Origin: Cellvibrionales bacterium UBA1969
Lineage (GTDB): Bacteria > Pseudomonadota > Gammaproteobacteria > Pseudomonadales > UBA7434
Assembly: GCA_002339085.1 (NCBI GenBank)
Contig: DDDX01000033.1
Location: 816-64,815, forward strand
DNA length: 64,000 nucleotides
Reading direction: 5' to 3'
The notes beneath the pieces were generated by a model, which made no database searches, was not told the DNA's origin, and was given only the letters and a program-made list of their open reading frames with translations. A program made the translations under genes and the position numbers. Below are positions 24,169 to 33,951 of the stretch, one piece after another. Numbering within the stretch: position 1 is the stretch's first letter; each line of letters begins with the position of its first letter.

Positions 24169-25404
24169 ATGAAAAGTGCAAGCGAATACCAAAAAGTTTG
24201 TGTAATTGGTTTAGGTTATATTGGATTACCTACGGCTTCATTACTTGCCACAAAGGGCTTTGAAGTAGTCGGTGTTGATATCTCCCAAAAAGTCGTTAAC
24301 ACGATTAATCAAGGTGAAATTCATATTGTTGAACCTGATTTAGATATTTTGGTTAAATCAGCCGTTCACTCTGGAAATCTATCGGCTAGCCTTGAGCCTT
24401 GTGAGGCCGATGTTTTTATTATCGCGGTACCTACACCATTTAAAGACGGCGGCCCTGATCATATATCAGGTAAAAAGCCTGACCTATCTTATATCGACTC
24501 GGCGACAAAAAAAATCTCACCCTATATTAAGGCAGGTGATTTGGTCATACTTGAATCTACAAGCCCTGTCGGTACAACGGATGAGGTGGTTGCTAAAATA
24601 TTAAAGCAAGCAGGGCATGCCATTGGTGAGAATGTCTTTGTGTCGCATTGCCCTGAGAGAGTGTTGCCGGGCAGGATATTAATTGAATTAGTTGAGAATG
24701 ATCGTGTTGTTGGTGGTATTAATGAGGAATCAACAAAAGTAACAGTTAATTTTTACGAACGCTTCGTTCGGGGGGCTGTTCTAGCTACAACAGCAAAAAC
24801 CGCCGAAATGGTGAAGTTGACTGAAAATTCATCGCGTGATGTGCAGATTGCATTTGCGAATGAGCTCTCAATGATTTGTGAAACTGAAAATATTGATACA
24901 TGGGAGGTGATTGAATTGGCCAATCGCCACCCTCGTGTCAATATATTGAATCCTGGCCCAGGAGTAGGTGGGCACTGTATTGCCGTTGACCCATGGTTTA
25001 TTGTCGATCGTTCACCTGAAGTTTCTAAGTTAATTCGAACAGCTCGTGAAGTAAATGATGCTAAGCCTGAATGGGTAATAAATCGAGTTGTGCACTGTGC
25101 AAATAAATTCAAAGATCCAATTATTGCTTGTTTAGGATTGGCTTTTAAAGCTGATGTGGACGATTTAAGAGAATCGCCAGCCTACAATATTGCTAAAGAG
25201 ATTCAAAGAAAAGAAATTGGAAGATTGATAGTTTGTGAGCCGAATCTAGATGATCATTGTGAATTTGATCTCTACGAGCTTGATGATGTTATAGAACAGG
25301 CTGACATAATTCTTCTTTTAGTTGATCATAAAATTTTCAATCGATGCAAGGCGTCTGATTTAAGAGAGAAGTTAGTCATTGATACTAGGGGTATTATTAG
25401 ATAA
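24169..25404 (+). CDS. wecC: UDP-N-acetyl-D-mannosamine dehydrogenase (nucleotide-sugar dehydrogenase)
   Basis: This enzyme would oxidise UDP-ManNAc to UDP-ManNAcA in two NAD-dependent steps. The N-terminal Rossmann motif is VIGLGYIGLPTASLLA, the middle region has the substrate-binding TAKTAEMVKLTENSSRDV, and the catalytic cysteine lies in GPGVGGHCIAVDPWF. The 411-residue length fits WecC/WbpA-type enzymes. The matching 2-epimerase (wecB) is the last gene of the locus, which supports UDP-ManNAcA as product. Other UDP-sugar substrates cannot be excluded. Confidence 0.9.
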   Translation: MKSASEYQKVCVIGLGYIGLPTASLLATKGFEVVGVDISQKVVNTINQGEIHIVEPDLDILVKSAVHSGNLSASLEPCEADVFIIAVPTPFKDGGPDHISGKKPDLSYIDSATKKISPYIKAGDLVILESTSPVGTTDEVVAKILKQAGHAIGENVFVSHCPERVLPGRILIELVENDRVVGGINEESTKVTVNFYERFVRGAVLATTAKTAEMVKLTENSSRDVQIAFANELSMICETENIDTWEVIELANRHPRVNILNPGPGVGGHCIAVDPWFIVDRSPEVSKLIRTAREVNDAKPEWVINRVVHCANKFKDPIIACLGLAFKADVDDLRESPAYNIAKEIQRKEIGRLIVCEPNLDDHCEFDLYELDDVIEQADIILLLVDHKIFNRCKASDLREKLVIDTRGIIR

Positions 25405-25449
25405 AGAGTACTTATACTTGACCAAGAGAAATGCATTTAGGGAAAAAAG

Positions 25450-26079
25450 ATGATAAATAATTTCTTAATAGGTGTTTGTGGAGGATCTGCTTCCGGAAAA
25501 ACAAGGTTTAGTCTGGAACTAAAGAGAAATCTTAATGAAGAGGTTACTTTAGTGTCACAAGACAACTACTACTTTGATAGTTCGCATCTGAATAAAGAAG
25601 AAATAGCGAGAAAAAATTTTGATCAACCTCAAGCTATTGATTTAAATAGATTACATATAGACTTAGAGAAATTAAAAAAAAATCAGACAATTAATTTGCC
25701 AATTTATTGTTTTAATAGTCATTGTAGATTAAAAAAAACGAAAAAATTATTTCCAGCTCGGATAATAATCGTTGAAGGTTTGTTTTTGTTCGAAAATGAA
25801 GTTATCAGAAATATCTTAGATTTGAAAATATTTATAGATGTTGATAGTGATGTTCGCCTTATGAGAAGAATAGAAAGGGATATTGAGTGTAGAGGCAGGC
25901 CATTAAGATCTGTGATTGATCAATATTCTAGAGATGTTAGGCCTATGTATAAGCAGTATATTGAACCAAAAAAAAAGTACGCCGATATTGTTCTGGAGGG
26001 AGAGTCTGAAGAAGACTTAGAAAAAAGCATTATCAATGTAAAAGATAAAATTTATACTCTAATTAAAGATGGGAAATAA
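25450..26079 (+). CDS. Uridine-kinase-like P-loop kinase
   Basis: This 209-residue cytoplasmic kinase belongs to the uridine kinase/phosphoribulokinase group. Walker A is GGSASGKT (about 10-17), followed by SQDNYYFD, and the lid region has RRIERDIECRGRP. A housekeeping uridine kinase is not expected inside a polysaccharide locus, and A/T-rich codons set it apart from flanking genes. It could phosphorylate a sugar or polyol building block for the nucleotidyltransferase-fold protein encoded next; that is inference. Confidence 0.8.
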   Translation: MINNFLIGVCGGSASGKTRFSLELKRNLNEEVTLVSQDNYYFDSSHLNKEEIARKNFDQPQAIDLNRLHIDLEKLKKNQTINLPIYCFNSHCRLKKTKKLFPARIIIVEGLFLFENEVIRNILDLKIFIDVDSDVRLMRRIERDIECRGRPLRSVIDQYSRDVRPMYKQYIEPKKKYADIVLEGESEEDLEKSIINVKDKIYTLIKDGK

Positions 26080-26080
26080 A

Positions 26081-27262
26081 ATGGAAACTATTGCTGAAAA
26101 GTTTTCCTATCCATTAGTGTTTGATAGGGTGGTTAACGACTTTATAACGATATGCAAATCTGTTTTCTGCTCAAAAAAATTAGGCATATTGTTAGTAGGA
26201 AGTTCAGCTAGAGGAGAGTTTTGTTGGAGCGGAAATATTGATGCGCCAGTATTTTACAGCGATGTTGAATTTATTGTTGTTGTTGATAGATCGGATCTGA
26301 AATTTAAAAAAAAATTCCATGATGAAATAAATAAGTTAAATAACTCATTAAGTTTTGGCATAAGGTTTAAGGTGGATTATGTTATTAATACTTGGTCAGG
26401 GATAAAAAAAGCAGATAAAAAAATTTTTATTTTCGATAGTAAAAATAAAGGAATTGATCTTGGTAGCGAATCGGTTGTTTCGGTGCTGCCTGAGGTGACA
26501 ATCAAAAACATAAATTTTAGCGAATTAAATGATATTTTATTGCATAGAATGAAGGCGGTTATTGCTGATATACCAGAAAGTGTCTTTAGAGGAGAGGGGA
26601 TATCTTCTGAACTATGCATGTCGATTTCAAAAAATGCACTTGATTCGACAACTTGGTTGTTTCCATATGAAGCTGAACAATTATTATCTGGATTTAAAGA
26701 GCGCTTAGAAGTATGGGAGGCAAAAAAAAATCAGTTAAAGCTTTTTGATTTTTTTGATGAGTCTCAATTATTATTTTTAATGAATTGTGATGCAATGAGA
26801 AGCCGAGTTGCTCCTTTGAGAAAGGATGTCGAGTTATTGAATCAATACGTTGAACTGTATGATGGAGCTTTAGCATATTGTAAAGCTAGGAACAATATCG
26901 GTATAGATGTAAATATCGATAGCCCAAATGCAAGTCGAAAAATTTTCTGGGAATATAATCCCCGAAGGCGTGTTAAGGAGGCGTATTTAATTCTGAGAAA
27001 TTTTAAAAGTTTTGGATATATAAATATTTTTAGAAATATATTCTTTCCGAGAAAGGGAAGGCAAGCTAGTTTTTGTTTTTCGATGATTAAGGCTTTAGCC
27101 GCTTATATGAATGGCAACGCAGGTGTCTTCGTAAAAGAGGTTGATGCTTCCCATAAAAAATTAAAATTAATAATGAATGTACAAATCACGGGCGAGGACC
27201 CTGTCGAACAATGGCGAAGTTTAAGAAAATCGTACCTTTCAATAAATTCTGTGTTTATTTAA
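26081..27262 (+). CDS. Protein with an N-terminal nucleotidyltransferase-like domain
   Basis: Residues about 40-75 (LLVGSSARGEF, then SDVEFIVVVD) fit the pol-beta nucleotidyltransferase pattern GS...D/E-h-D/E, with both metal-binding acids present. The remaining 300 residues are not recognisable. Possible roles are nucleotidyl transfer to a polysaccharide precursor or to a protein. The ATG at 26081 is used because GGGA lies just upstream; an in-frame ATG at 26069 overlaps the kinase gene by 11 bp. Tight spacing suggests translational coupling with the kinase. Confidence 0.6.
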   Translation: METIAEKFSYPLVFDRVVNDFITICKSVFCSKKLGILLVGSSARGEFCWSGNIDAPVFYSDVEFIVVVDRSDLKFKKKFHDEINKLNNSLSFGIRFKVDYVINTWSGIKKADKKIFIFDSKNKGIDLGSESVVSVLPEVTIKNINFSELNDILLHRMKAVIADIPESVFRGEGISSELCMSISKNALDSTTWLFPYEAEQLLSGFKERLEVWEAKKNQLKLFDFFDESQLLFLMNCDAMRSRVAPLRKDVELLNQYVELYDGALAYCKARNNIGIDVNIDSPNASRKIFWEYNPRRRVKEAYLILRNFKSFGYINIFRNIFFPRKGRQASFCFSMIKALAAYMNGNAGVFVKEVDASHKKLKLIMNVQITGEDPVEQWRSLRKSYLSINSVFI

Positions 27263-27266
27263 GATT

Positions 27267-28607
27267 ATGTTTATAAGAGTAGATGAAGTAAATATTTTAT
27301 TGAGTCTTGTTGCATCTGTAGTTTTATTTTCTGCAGGTTTTCTTTACGTAATGTCAAATAATGTTGCTGGTAGGTCATTTTTGCTCAAAGTTTTTTCTAT
27401 TGCTTTTTTGCTTAGAGTACTGATGGCTTTTGCGCTATATTTTTCGCTAATCTCAATGGGTAGTGATGGTTATATTATTGAAGATGATCGTGTGTATAAC
27501 TTTACAGCACTAGCTATAGATAAAGATATCGATCGAGGTAGGGTGGGTTACAAGCAGTACGAAAGTGGATTTAAGAATATCGCTTATTTTAATTTTGGTG
27601 GCTTTATGTATCATCATTTTGGTTTTGATACTTTGACTATGCGGATAATAAATGCCTTTTTTGGGTCCGTAGTCGTGCTGCTTGTTTATTACATTATGCT
27701 ACAAATATTCGATATGAGGATAGCGAGGATATCGGCTTTATTTATGGCTTTTTTGCCAAATTTAATATTTTGGTCGGCGTCGCATGTCAAAGACCCTTTA
27801 GTTACATTGGTCACAATCTCATTGGTATACATCATGGTCTGTAAATTCAGGCGAGGCCTTAATCCTTTTGTTTTAGTTTTTTATATTTTTTTTATGTATT
27901 TGTTATGGCACTTGAGAAAAGACTATTGTTTTCCTTTGATTGGCGTGGCTATTTTGTGGGGCTTTATTAGATATACAGCGCTTGGTCGTTTTTTTAATAA
28001 TCATAAACGCTCAAATTATTTGAAAATGGCTATTATGGTTGTCTTTGCTGTTCCGTTATTTTATACATTGCTTTCTTCGCAAGCCGGCACTAACTTTATT
28101 GGAACTGTTGATAAGTTTAATCAGATGCAAGAACATTTATCTTCAGAAGGTGCAGCAGGTTTTACTCGTTATATGAGGATTTCAGGCCCTGGTGATATTT
28201 ATAAATTACCAGCCGCAATGATATTCACCTCAATGGCACCGCTCCCGAATTTTGGGCCTACAACAGATTGGAGGAAATATGGCCACAAAGTATATTCGTT
28301 TATTAACTTATCTTTGGTTCTTTTAATGCCACTGGTATTTTTTGGATTTCTTAAGTTTACAAATGTAAATATGAAGTTCACAGATGAGCTTCTAGTCAAG
28401 TGGCTCCCTTTATTTACTTGGGCCTCAGTAAGTATTTTTTATATGGGTGTTTTAAGATATAAGTCTGGCCTTCTTCCATATTTTGTAATGTGGGCCTCAG
28501 TAGCTTGGGCATATCGGCATCAATACAGTCGGCATATATTATTTATGTATGGAGCAACTATGTCTGCTGTTTTAGTAATAATACCTGTGGCAACAATCTT
28601 CAGGTAA
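27267..28607 (+). CDS. Polytopic membrane protein, probable GT-C-type glycosyltransferase
   Basis: This 446-residue integral membrane protein has about ten hydrophobic helices. After two N-terminal helices comes a loop with the acidic motif IIEDDRVYNF (about residues 72-81). FLPNLIFWSASHVKDPL follows later, a pattern of ArnT/PMT-like GT-C transferases that use polyprenyl-phosphate sugars. It starts 4 bp after the previous stop codon. A Wzy-type polymerase is the main alternative, which would otherwise be missing from this locus. Confidence 0.65.
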   Translation: MFIRVDEVNILLSLVASVVLFSAGFLYVMSNNVAGRSFLLKVFSIAFLLRVLMAFALYFSLISMGSDGYIIEDDRVYNFTALAIDKDIDRGRVGYKQYESGFKNIAYFNFGGFMYHHFGFDTLTMRIINAFFGSVVVLLVYYIMLQIFDMRIARISALFMAFLPNLIFWSASHVKDPLVTLVTISLVYIMVCKFRRGLNPFVLVFYIFFMYLLWHLRKDYCFPLIGVAILWGFIRYTALGRFFNNHKRSNYLKMAIMVVFAVPLFYTLLSSQAGTNFIGTVDKFNQMQEHLSSEGAAGFTRYMRISGPGDIYKLPAAMIFTSMAPLPNFGPTTDWRKYGHKVYSFINLSLVLLMPLVFFGFLKFTNVNMKFTDELLVKWLPLFTWASVSIFYMGVLRYKSGLLPYFVMWASVAWAYRHQYSRHILFMYGATMSAVLVIIPVATIFR

Positions 28608-28627
28608 AAAAAGTGGAGAATGAATAG

Positions 28628-29734
28628 ATGAAGACACCCATATTAGTAATCTTTGTAGATGCTTTGCCTTATGACCGTGCCGTGAACATTGTAAATGCTT
28701 TAAAAGCAGATACACATTTAAAATCAATACCCGGGGTCGGTTATAGTATCAATGTAAAGGCAGAAATGTTTGCAGGGTTGAAGCCAGACGATGTCGGATA
28801 TTTCTGTGAATGGAACTATAATCCTGATAATAGAAGCGTTTGGTGGGTAAATCTGGGAATACCAATTTTGGAAAGACTTAGTAGTTTTAGCCATTTTATC
28901 GATAGGGTGATCCATAAGCTAATCACTTTGGCGCGTGGTGAAAGAATATATGCCATACCATATCGTATTTTACCAATGTTAAAATGTTCAGGGTTGACAG
29001 CTTATGAGCGTAATTTTGAAGCGCCAACGTTTTTATCAGATGGTAATTTCGAGCGTGTCCTCTACAGCGAGGAAGGTGTCAATGATAAAAAAGTTTTTGA
29101 TAAGGCATTAGAAAAGTTACGCAAAGAAAAAAATAATAGATTGTTCGTTTCAACCGCAGAATTAGATGGTGTAATGCATCACTACGGCATGTCCTGCCAG
29201 AGGTATGAAGATCAAATATCATTAATTGAAGAGTCAACTGTCAATTTAATTCAGGAATTTCTCTCTATACATGGTGATCAGGCTAAGTATTTCCTCTTCT
29301 CTGATCATGGAATGGCGCCTGTTCTCGAGCCAGTTGATTTTGATATTTCACAGTATTGTGGTCAACCAGGCAATGAAAGTTATGTTTACGTAATTGATGC
29401 TACATTTTATAGGGTATGGATTAATAATGAAGAGCTAAGAACAAAAATTATCGATGCATTTGGCAGTGTAAATCATGTAGGCCATATTCTAACTGAAGAG
29501 GAGCGAATAAAATACGGTCTTGTGGATCGAAGGCATGGCGATATTATATTTTTGTTGAATGAGTCGAAACAGTTTGCCCCTAACTTTTTTGGTAAGGAAA
29601 TTAGTAAGGCAATGCACGGCTATGACCCTGAGCTAAAAAGTCAAGCGGGAGCATTTGTAAGTAATACTAATAGTGGATTTGGCGGTAACATTTCCTCAAT
29701 GTCGATTCATGAGACTATTCGAGCTTTCCTGTGA
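28628..29734 (+). CDS. Alkaline-phosphatase-superfamily phosphodiesterase/nucleotide pyrophosphatase-like enzyme
   Basis: This 368-residue protein has the two-metal site of the family: Asp11 in FVDALPYD, Asp180 and His184 or 185 in ELDGVMHHYG, Asp226-His227 in FSDHGMAP, and a His in MHGYDPE near residue 339. The nucleophile position is probably Ser40 or a nearby residue in PGVGYSINVKAEM. No signal peptide is visible, so it may act in the cytoplasm. It could hydrolyse or transfer a phospho-group of a polysaccharide precursor. It overlaps the next gene, so the two are likely coupled. Confidence 0.8.
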   Translation: MKTPILVIFVDALPYDRAVNIVNALKADTHLKSIPGVGYSINVKAEMFAGLKPDDVGYFCEWNYNPDNRSVWWVNLGIPILERLSSFSHFIDRVIHKLITLARGERIYAIPYRILPMLKCSGLTAYERNFEAPTFLSDGNFERVLYSEEGVNDKKVFDKALEKLRKEKNNRLFVSTAELDGVMHHYGMSCQRYEDQISLIEESTVNLIQEFLSIHGDQAKYFLFSDHGMAPVLEPVDFDISQYCGQPGNESYVYVIDATFYRVWINNEELRTKIIDAFGSVNHVGHILTEEERIKYGLVDRRHGDIIFLLNESKQFAPNFFGKEISKAMHGYDPELKSQAGAFVSNTNSGFGGNISSMSIHETIRAFL

Positions 29735-31551
29735 TGCCCGTGATAAATAGAGGGTTAATAATAATATTCTTTTTTTATTCAGCTAATTTGAACGCTAGCA
29801 TTTCGCTTTATCAGATTCCAGCTTTCTTTAATTTTCAAAAAGAAATGAATCTTAACGTTGATCTAAAAAAGCGAATTATTCTCAATCCCGTGATGATTCA
29901 ATTGTCCGAATTTTCAGAAGCTGAGTACATTAAACAAATAAAAGAAGAAGTGCGAATTGAAGCTTTTAAGGGTGAGACTATTTATACAAGCTTTATCATA
30001 GAGGCCATAAATAAAGATCATAAAATATCCGCAAATCTTTTATTTGAAGAAGAATATTTTAAACCTGATAACACTGAAATTAGCTTAGTGAGCAGCTGGT
30101 TTCAATCTGGTAGGAATACGACCATTTCAAAAGACAAGCAGTATCTAACACAAGAATTGTTAATTAAAGATGATTTAGTTGTAGACCTTTCAGATGGTTG
30201 GGTTAAAAATGAAGAGAAATGGTACTATCAACCCCCCAAAATTTCTCGATTAGAATCTATAAAGTCTTCTATTAAAAAGAATGACACCCGCCGCCTTCTA
30301 GTCGAGGTTAATGTCCCAGATAACATACCAGCAGATACATATACGATCAAATTATTGATTGAAAATATTGATGGTGGAGAGCCATTGAAAAAAATAGCTT
30401 TGAAAATAGATGTTAAAGACATATCACTTGACTATAGTTTAAAGGACGCTTATGAGTTGTTTATTTATACAAAGTTGGGGCTAGATTTGAAGGTGGGTAG
30501 AGAGAATTCTTTTAATAATGGTCAACAGAATATTGGAGACGGTGAGTATCAGATAGAAAATTATTTCGCCCATGCTCATCAAATAGAAAAAAAAGGTTTC
30601 AATGGTGTTTTTATCATGGATTGGCGTCCTTCATATGTTGAGGATGCGTTGAATATTTTGAATGCTGTAGGGTTAGATCGAGCTATTATTTATGGGCGCC
30701 CTGTTGTAAAAGAAGGCGTTAAAGTTTTGACAGAAGATTTAGTCAAGACAATTAAAAGTAAAGGTTTCGAACCAATTTTTTACGGCTACGATGAGCCTGG
30801 CGGCAATGAGAAAGTTAAGCAGCAGCTAGCTTTAAATTCTCGGTTACATAATCTCGGAGCTAAATCCATAAATGCTGTTTTTTGGAATGATATACCTAAT
30901 ATAGAGAAAAATATTATAAATGAAAATCAAGACTTTGATTATTTAACTATCAGTATGGGAAGTAACGGGCACAGAAAATTTTTTAAGTCTTTACCGATGT
31001 TAGGCTCTGAGAATGATATAAAATTTCTTGCTTATTGGCATCCACATGTAGAGAATCCCATGAGGAATCGCTTGTTTATGGGGTTTTGGTTATGGGCTAG
31101 TGGGTTAGATGGAGTTTCTCCACATGCATATTATATTTTGCCTCATATAGCTCGTTATAATAAAGAAAGAGAAGATAAGTCGCGGGGTCCGTTATCCCCG
31201 TACAATGATTTCTCTATGTGGGACAATCCAAAGGGGATTTTTCGTCAACACTCTACTGTTTACCCTAATGAAAAAGGTTTTATTTCAACCTTACAATGGG
31301 AGGCAATATCTGAAGGGGTAACAGATTTAGTTATGATAAAGCAATTAGAAAAACTAATTGAGAATGATAGGTCGAAACTTAGAGCCCAAAATGGCTTAGA
31401 GTTACTACAAGAAATTCGTTCTAATGTTTTGACAGTCAAATCATCTTCATTTACTGATAGGCAAATCAAAAAATTCAACATTTATATGAATGATTGGAGA
31501 GATCGAATTAGAAAACTTATCCTGGAATATAACAAAGAATTAGCTTACTAG
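29734..31551 (+). CDS. Secreted glycoside-hydrolase-like protein (GH123/DUF4091-like)
   Basis: This 605-residue protein has an N-terminal signal peptide (about residues 7-22, IIIFFFYSANLNAS). A beta-rich N-terminal half (to about 230) precedes a probable TIM barrel. The Asp-Glu pair in FYGYDEPGG (about residues 353-354) is placed like the catalytic DE of GH123. WLWASGLDGVSPHAYY and the C-terminal segment STLQWEAISEGVTDLVMI match the DUF4091 pattern. It may trim or modify the exported polymer. Both GTG at 29731 and ATG at 29734 are possible starts; the ATG overlaps the previous stop by one base. Confidence 0.65.
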   Translation: MPVINRGLIIIFFFYSANLNASISLYQIPAFFNFQKEMNLNVDLKKRIILNPVMIQLSEFSEAEYIKQIKEEVRIEAFKGETIYTSFIIEAINKDHKISANLLFEEEYFKPDNTEISLVSSWFQSGRNTTISKDKQYLTQELLIKDDLVVDLSDGWVKNEEKWYYQPPKISRLESIKSSIKKNDTRRLLVEVNVPDNIPADTYTIKLLIENIDGGEPLKKIALKIDVKDISLDYSLKDAYELFIYTKLGLDLKVGRENSFNNGQQNIGDGEYQIENYFAHAHQIEKKGFNGVFIMDWRPSYVEDALNILNAVGLDRAIIYGRPVVKEGVKVLTEDLVKTIKSKGFEPIFYGYDEPGGNEKVKQQLALNSRLHNLGAKSINAVFWNDIPNIEKNIINENQDFDYLTISMGSNGHRKFFKSLPMLGSENDIKFLAYWHPHVENPMRNRLFMGFWLWASGLDGVSPHAYYILPHIARYNKEREDKSRGPLSPYNDFSMWDNPKGIFRQHSTVYPNEKGFISTLQWEAISEGVTDLVMIKQLEKLIENDRSKLRAQNGLELLQEIRSNVLTVKSSSFTDRQIKKFNIYMNDWRDRIRKLILEYNKELAY

Positions 31552-31562
31552 AAGATATTATA

Positions 31563-32747
31563 ATGGATCAACACAAAAAAAATATTTTATTTGTTGAGTA
31601 TTGTCCCGACCTGAAAGGTGGCGGTGCTCAGCGTGTTTTTTTAGATCTAATGAAGTCAATAAATAAGGAAAAATATAATATTTTTGCTGCCTTTCCCAGC
31701 ATTAATAATAGCCAGCTGGCTGCTGAGATTCCAAAAGATGCCATTAGATTTCATTATGATTCGAAGTCACCTCAAAAAAATAAAAATAAAATTATGTCTT
31801 ACTTGATTTTCATTATCTTTATACCTATTAATACAATTATTGGGACTTTTCGCATAAAAAGATATGATATTGAAGTTGTTTATGTTCATTCAATAATCAG
31901 TGGCTTTCATTTCTCAATAGCAAAATATTTTGTTAATTTTAAGTTGATTTATCATGAGCATAATCTAGTTTCACAAAGACCGGCAATGCACCTTTGGCGC
32001 TCCATGTTTGATTTTGTGAATTATCAGTCTGATATGGTCATTGCAAACAGCCATGCAACTGCACTTTCCCTTAAAGAATACGGCAGTGAGGAGAGTAAAA
32101 TTGCCGTGGTGCATAATGGAATACTTATAGAAGATTTTGATGATAAATTATCAGAGTCTAGAGGAATGGCTAGATTGGGGTTTAAAAAGGACACTACACC
32201 AATAATTGTTGGTATGGTTGGTCATTTTAGACCTTGGAAAGGTCAGCATTACTTTGCAGAGTCTATGAAGAATGCTAAAAAGTATAATAATGACATTCAC
32301 TATGTAGTTGTTGGGGGATTTCATGATCAACAATATTATCAGGATGTATGCGAGTATATTGAGCTTGAAGGTATTTCGGATAATGTAACAATCACAGGCC
32401 ATCAAGAAAATGTATCTGAGTTAATGGCATGTATGGATATCGTTGTTGTGCCTTCAGTACCAGAGCCATTTGGCTTGGTCGTTCTGGAGGCTATGATGAT
32501 GAAAAAGCCTGTTATTGCATTCAATGTTGGTGGCCCATCTGAAATAATCCAACATGGAGAAACCGGAATTTTGGTATCAGAAATTAAAAGTGAAGCACTT
32601 GGCGATGAGATTGGAATGCTTTCAAATGACCTGCCCATGCGTGAGAGAATGGGTTTGAAAGGGAGAGAGTTATTGAGTTCTGACTTCACTTGTAGAGCCC
32701 AAGCAAAAAATATTGAGAGTGTTCTTGAGACTCTCTTTATTCAATGA
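31563..32747 (+). CDS. Glycosyltransferase family 4
   Basis: This 394-residue GT-B enzyme adds a sugar to the lipid-linked repeat unit at the cytoplasmic face. The N-terminal donor region begins with KGGGAQRVFLDLM. The C-terminal half has VGMVGHFRPWKGQ and the GT4 EX7E motif in EPFGLVVLEAMMMKKPV. Acceptor and donor cannot be predicted. It is in the A/T-rich part of the locus. Confidence 0.9.
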   Translation: MDQHKKNILFVEYCPDLKGGGAQRVFLDLMKSINKEKYNIFAAFPSINNSQLAAEIPKDAIRFHYDSKSPQKNKNKIMSYLIFIIFIPINTIIGTFRIKRYDIEVVYVHSIISGFHFSIAKYFVNFKLIYHEHNLVSQRPAMHLWRSMFDFVNYQSDMVIANSHATALSLKEYGSEESKIAVVHNGILIEDFDDKLSESRGMARLGFKKDTTPIIVGMVGHFRPWKGQHYFAESMKNAKKYNNDIHYVVVGGFHDQQYYQDVCEYIELEGISDNVTITGHQENVSELMACMDIVVVPSVPEPFGLVVLEAMMMKKPVIAFNVGGPSEIIQHGETGILVSEIKSEALGDEIGMLSNDLPMRERMGLKGRELLSSDFTCRAQAKNIESVLETLFIQ

Positions 32748-32769
32748 ATTAATTTTAAAGATAATAATT

Positions 32770-33951
32770 ATGAAAAAAAATGTTCATTGTATTCATTACA
32801 TACCTAAACTCTGTTTAGAAAATGGCGGTGTAGTTCGTTTCATTATTGATATTTGTCAAGTCCTTTCTGATAGAGGATTGAAAGTCACATTAATTACACA
32901 AGATGCTAAGGATGCGCCAGCCAAATGGTCTAATAAAGACTCTAGTCCGAGTATTTTAGAGTTAAAGCAAGCTCATATTCCTGGAGGATTTATTAATTTT
33001 AGGAATCTTAAAAAAGTAAAGCAGTTACTCGATAGTGATGAAAGGAAGGTCATTAATTTTCATATACCTTGGGTATTAAGTAATTATCAGCTTTCAATGT
33101 TAGCTAATAAATTAAAGATACCATATATTGTTACTCCTCATGGGTCATTAGACTCATGGTCAATGAGTCAGAAAAAACTTAAAAAGAATATTTTTTGGAT
33201 ATTGTTTGGGAAAAAACATTATGAAAATGCTTTTAGTATTCACTATACAGCTGAAAGCGAGCGTGAGCAGGGAGAGAAATATATAGTAAAAAATAATTTC
33301 CACATTATTCCCTGCCTATTTGATGTTTCAGAATTTGAAACCATTCCAGACACCAATTTAGCAAAAAACAAATATATCCAAATCAGCAGTAAATTTCCAA
33401 ATCTTTTATTTTTAAGTAGGATTCATCCGAAAAAAGGTATCGATACACTCATCAAAGCTGCCAATATTCTCATAAATAAAGGTGTTTATTGTAATATCTT
33501 GATAGCTGGTCCAGATGATTTGACAGCTAAAGGCTATAGAAAAAAACTAGAAGAATTAATTGAGGTTAGTAATCTTTCAGATCGTGTGCACTTTATTGGG
33601 ATGGTTAAAGGTCAAGAAAAGTTATCCTTATATAATTGTGCAGATGTTTTTGTTTTGCCAACTCACCAGGAAAACTTTGGGTTTGTGTTAGTTGAAGCGA
33701 TGGCTTGTGCAACTCCAGTTATAACCTCATTTGGCGTAGATATATGGAGAGAGATTGGGAGAGGCGGCGCATTGATAACGGATAATACACCTGAAGCTTT
33801 TGCCGAAAAAATAGAATTTTTATTATCAGATACAGATACTCTTGTGAATAGAGGAAAGATATCGCGCGAATGGGTGTTCAGCTCTTTCGATGCAGTGAGA
33901 CTGGCGGATGAATATTGCGCAATGTATGAGCAATTTCAATCTCTAAACTAG
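32770..33951 (+). CDS. Glycosyltransferase family 4
   Basis: This second GT-B enzyme has 393 residues with the start used here. Its motifs are ENGGVVRFIIDI near the N-terminus, FLSRIHPKKGIDTLI, and ENFGFVLVEAMACATPV carrying the GT4 EX7E pattern. The reading frame opens at 32713, overlapping the preceding gene by 35 bp. The ATG at 32770 gives a typical N-terminus (MKKNVHCIHYIPKL) and removes the overlap, so I prefer it. Confidence 0.9.
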   Translation: MKKNVHCIHYIPKLCLENGGVVRFIIDICQVLSDRGLKVTLITQDAKDAPAKWSNKDSSPSILELKQAHIPGGFINFRNLKKVKQLLDSDERKVINFHIPWVLSNYQLSMLANKLKIPYIVTPHGSLDSWSMSQKKLKKNIFWILFGKKHYENAFSIHYTAESEREQGEKYIVKNNFHIIPCLFDVSEFETIPDTNLAKNKYIQISSKFPNLLFLSRIHPKKGIDTLIKAANILINKGVYCNILIAGPDDLTAKGYRKKLEELIEVSNLSDRVHFIGMVKGQEKLSLYNCADVFVLPTHQENFGFVLVEAMACATPVITSFGVDIWREIGRGGALITDNTPEAFAEKIEFLLSDTDTLVNRGKISREWVFSSFDAVRLADEYCAMYEQFQSLN

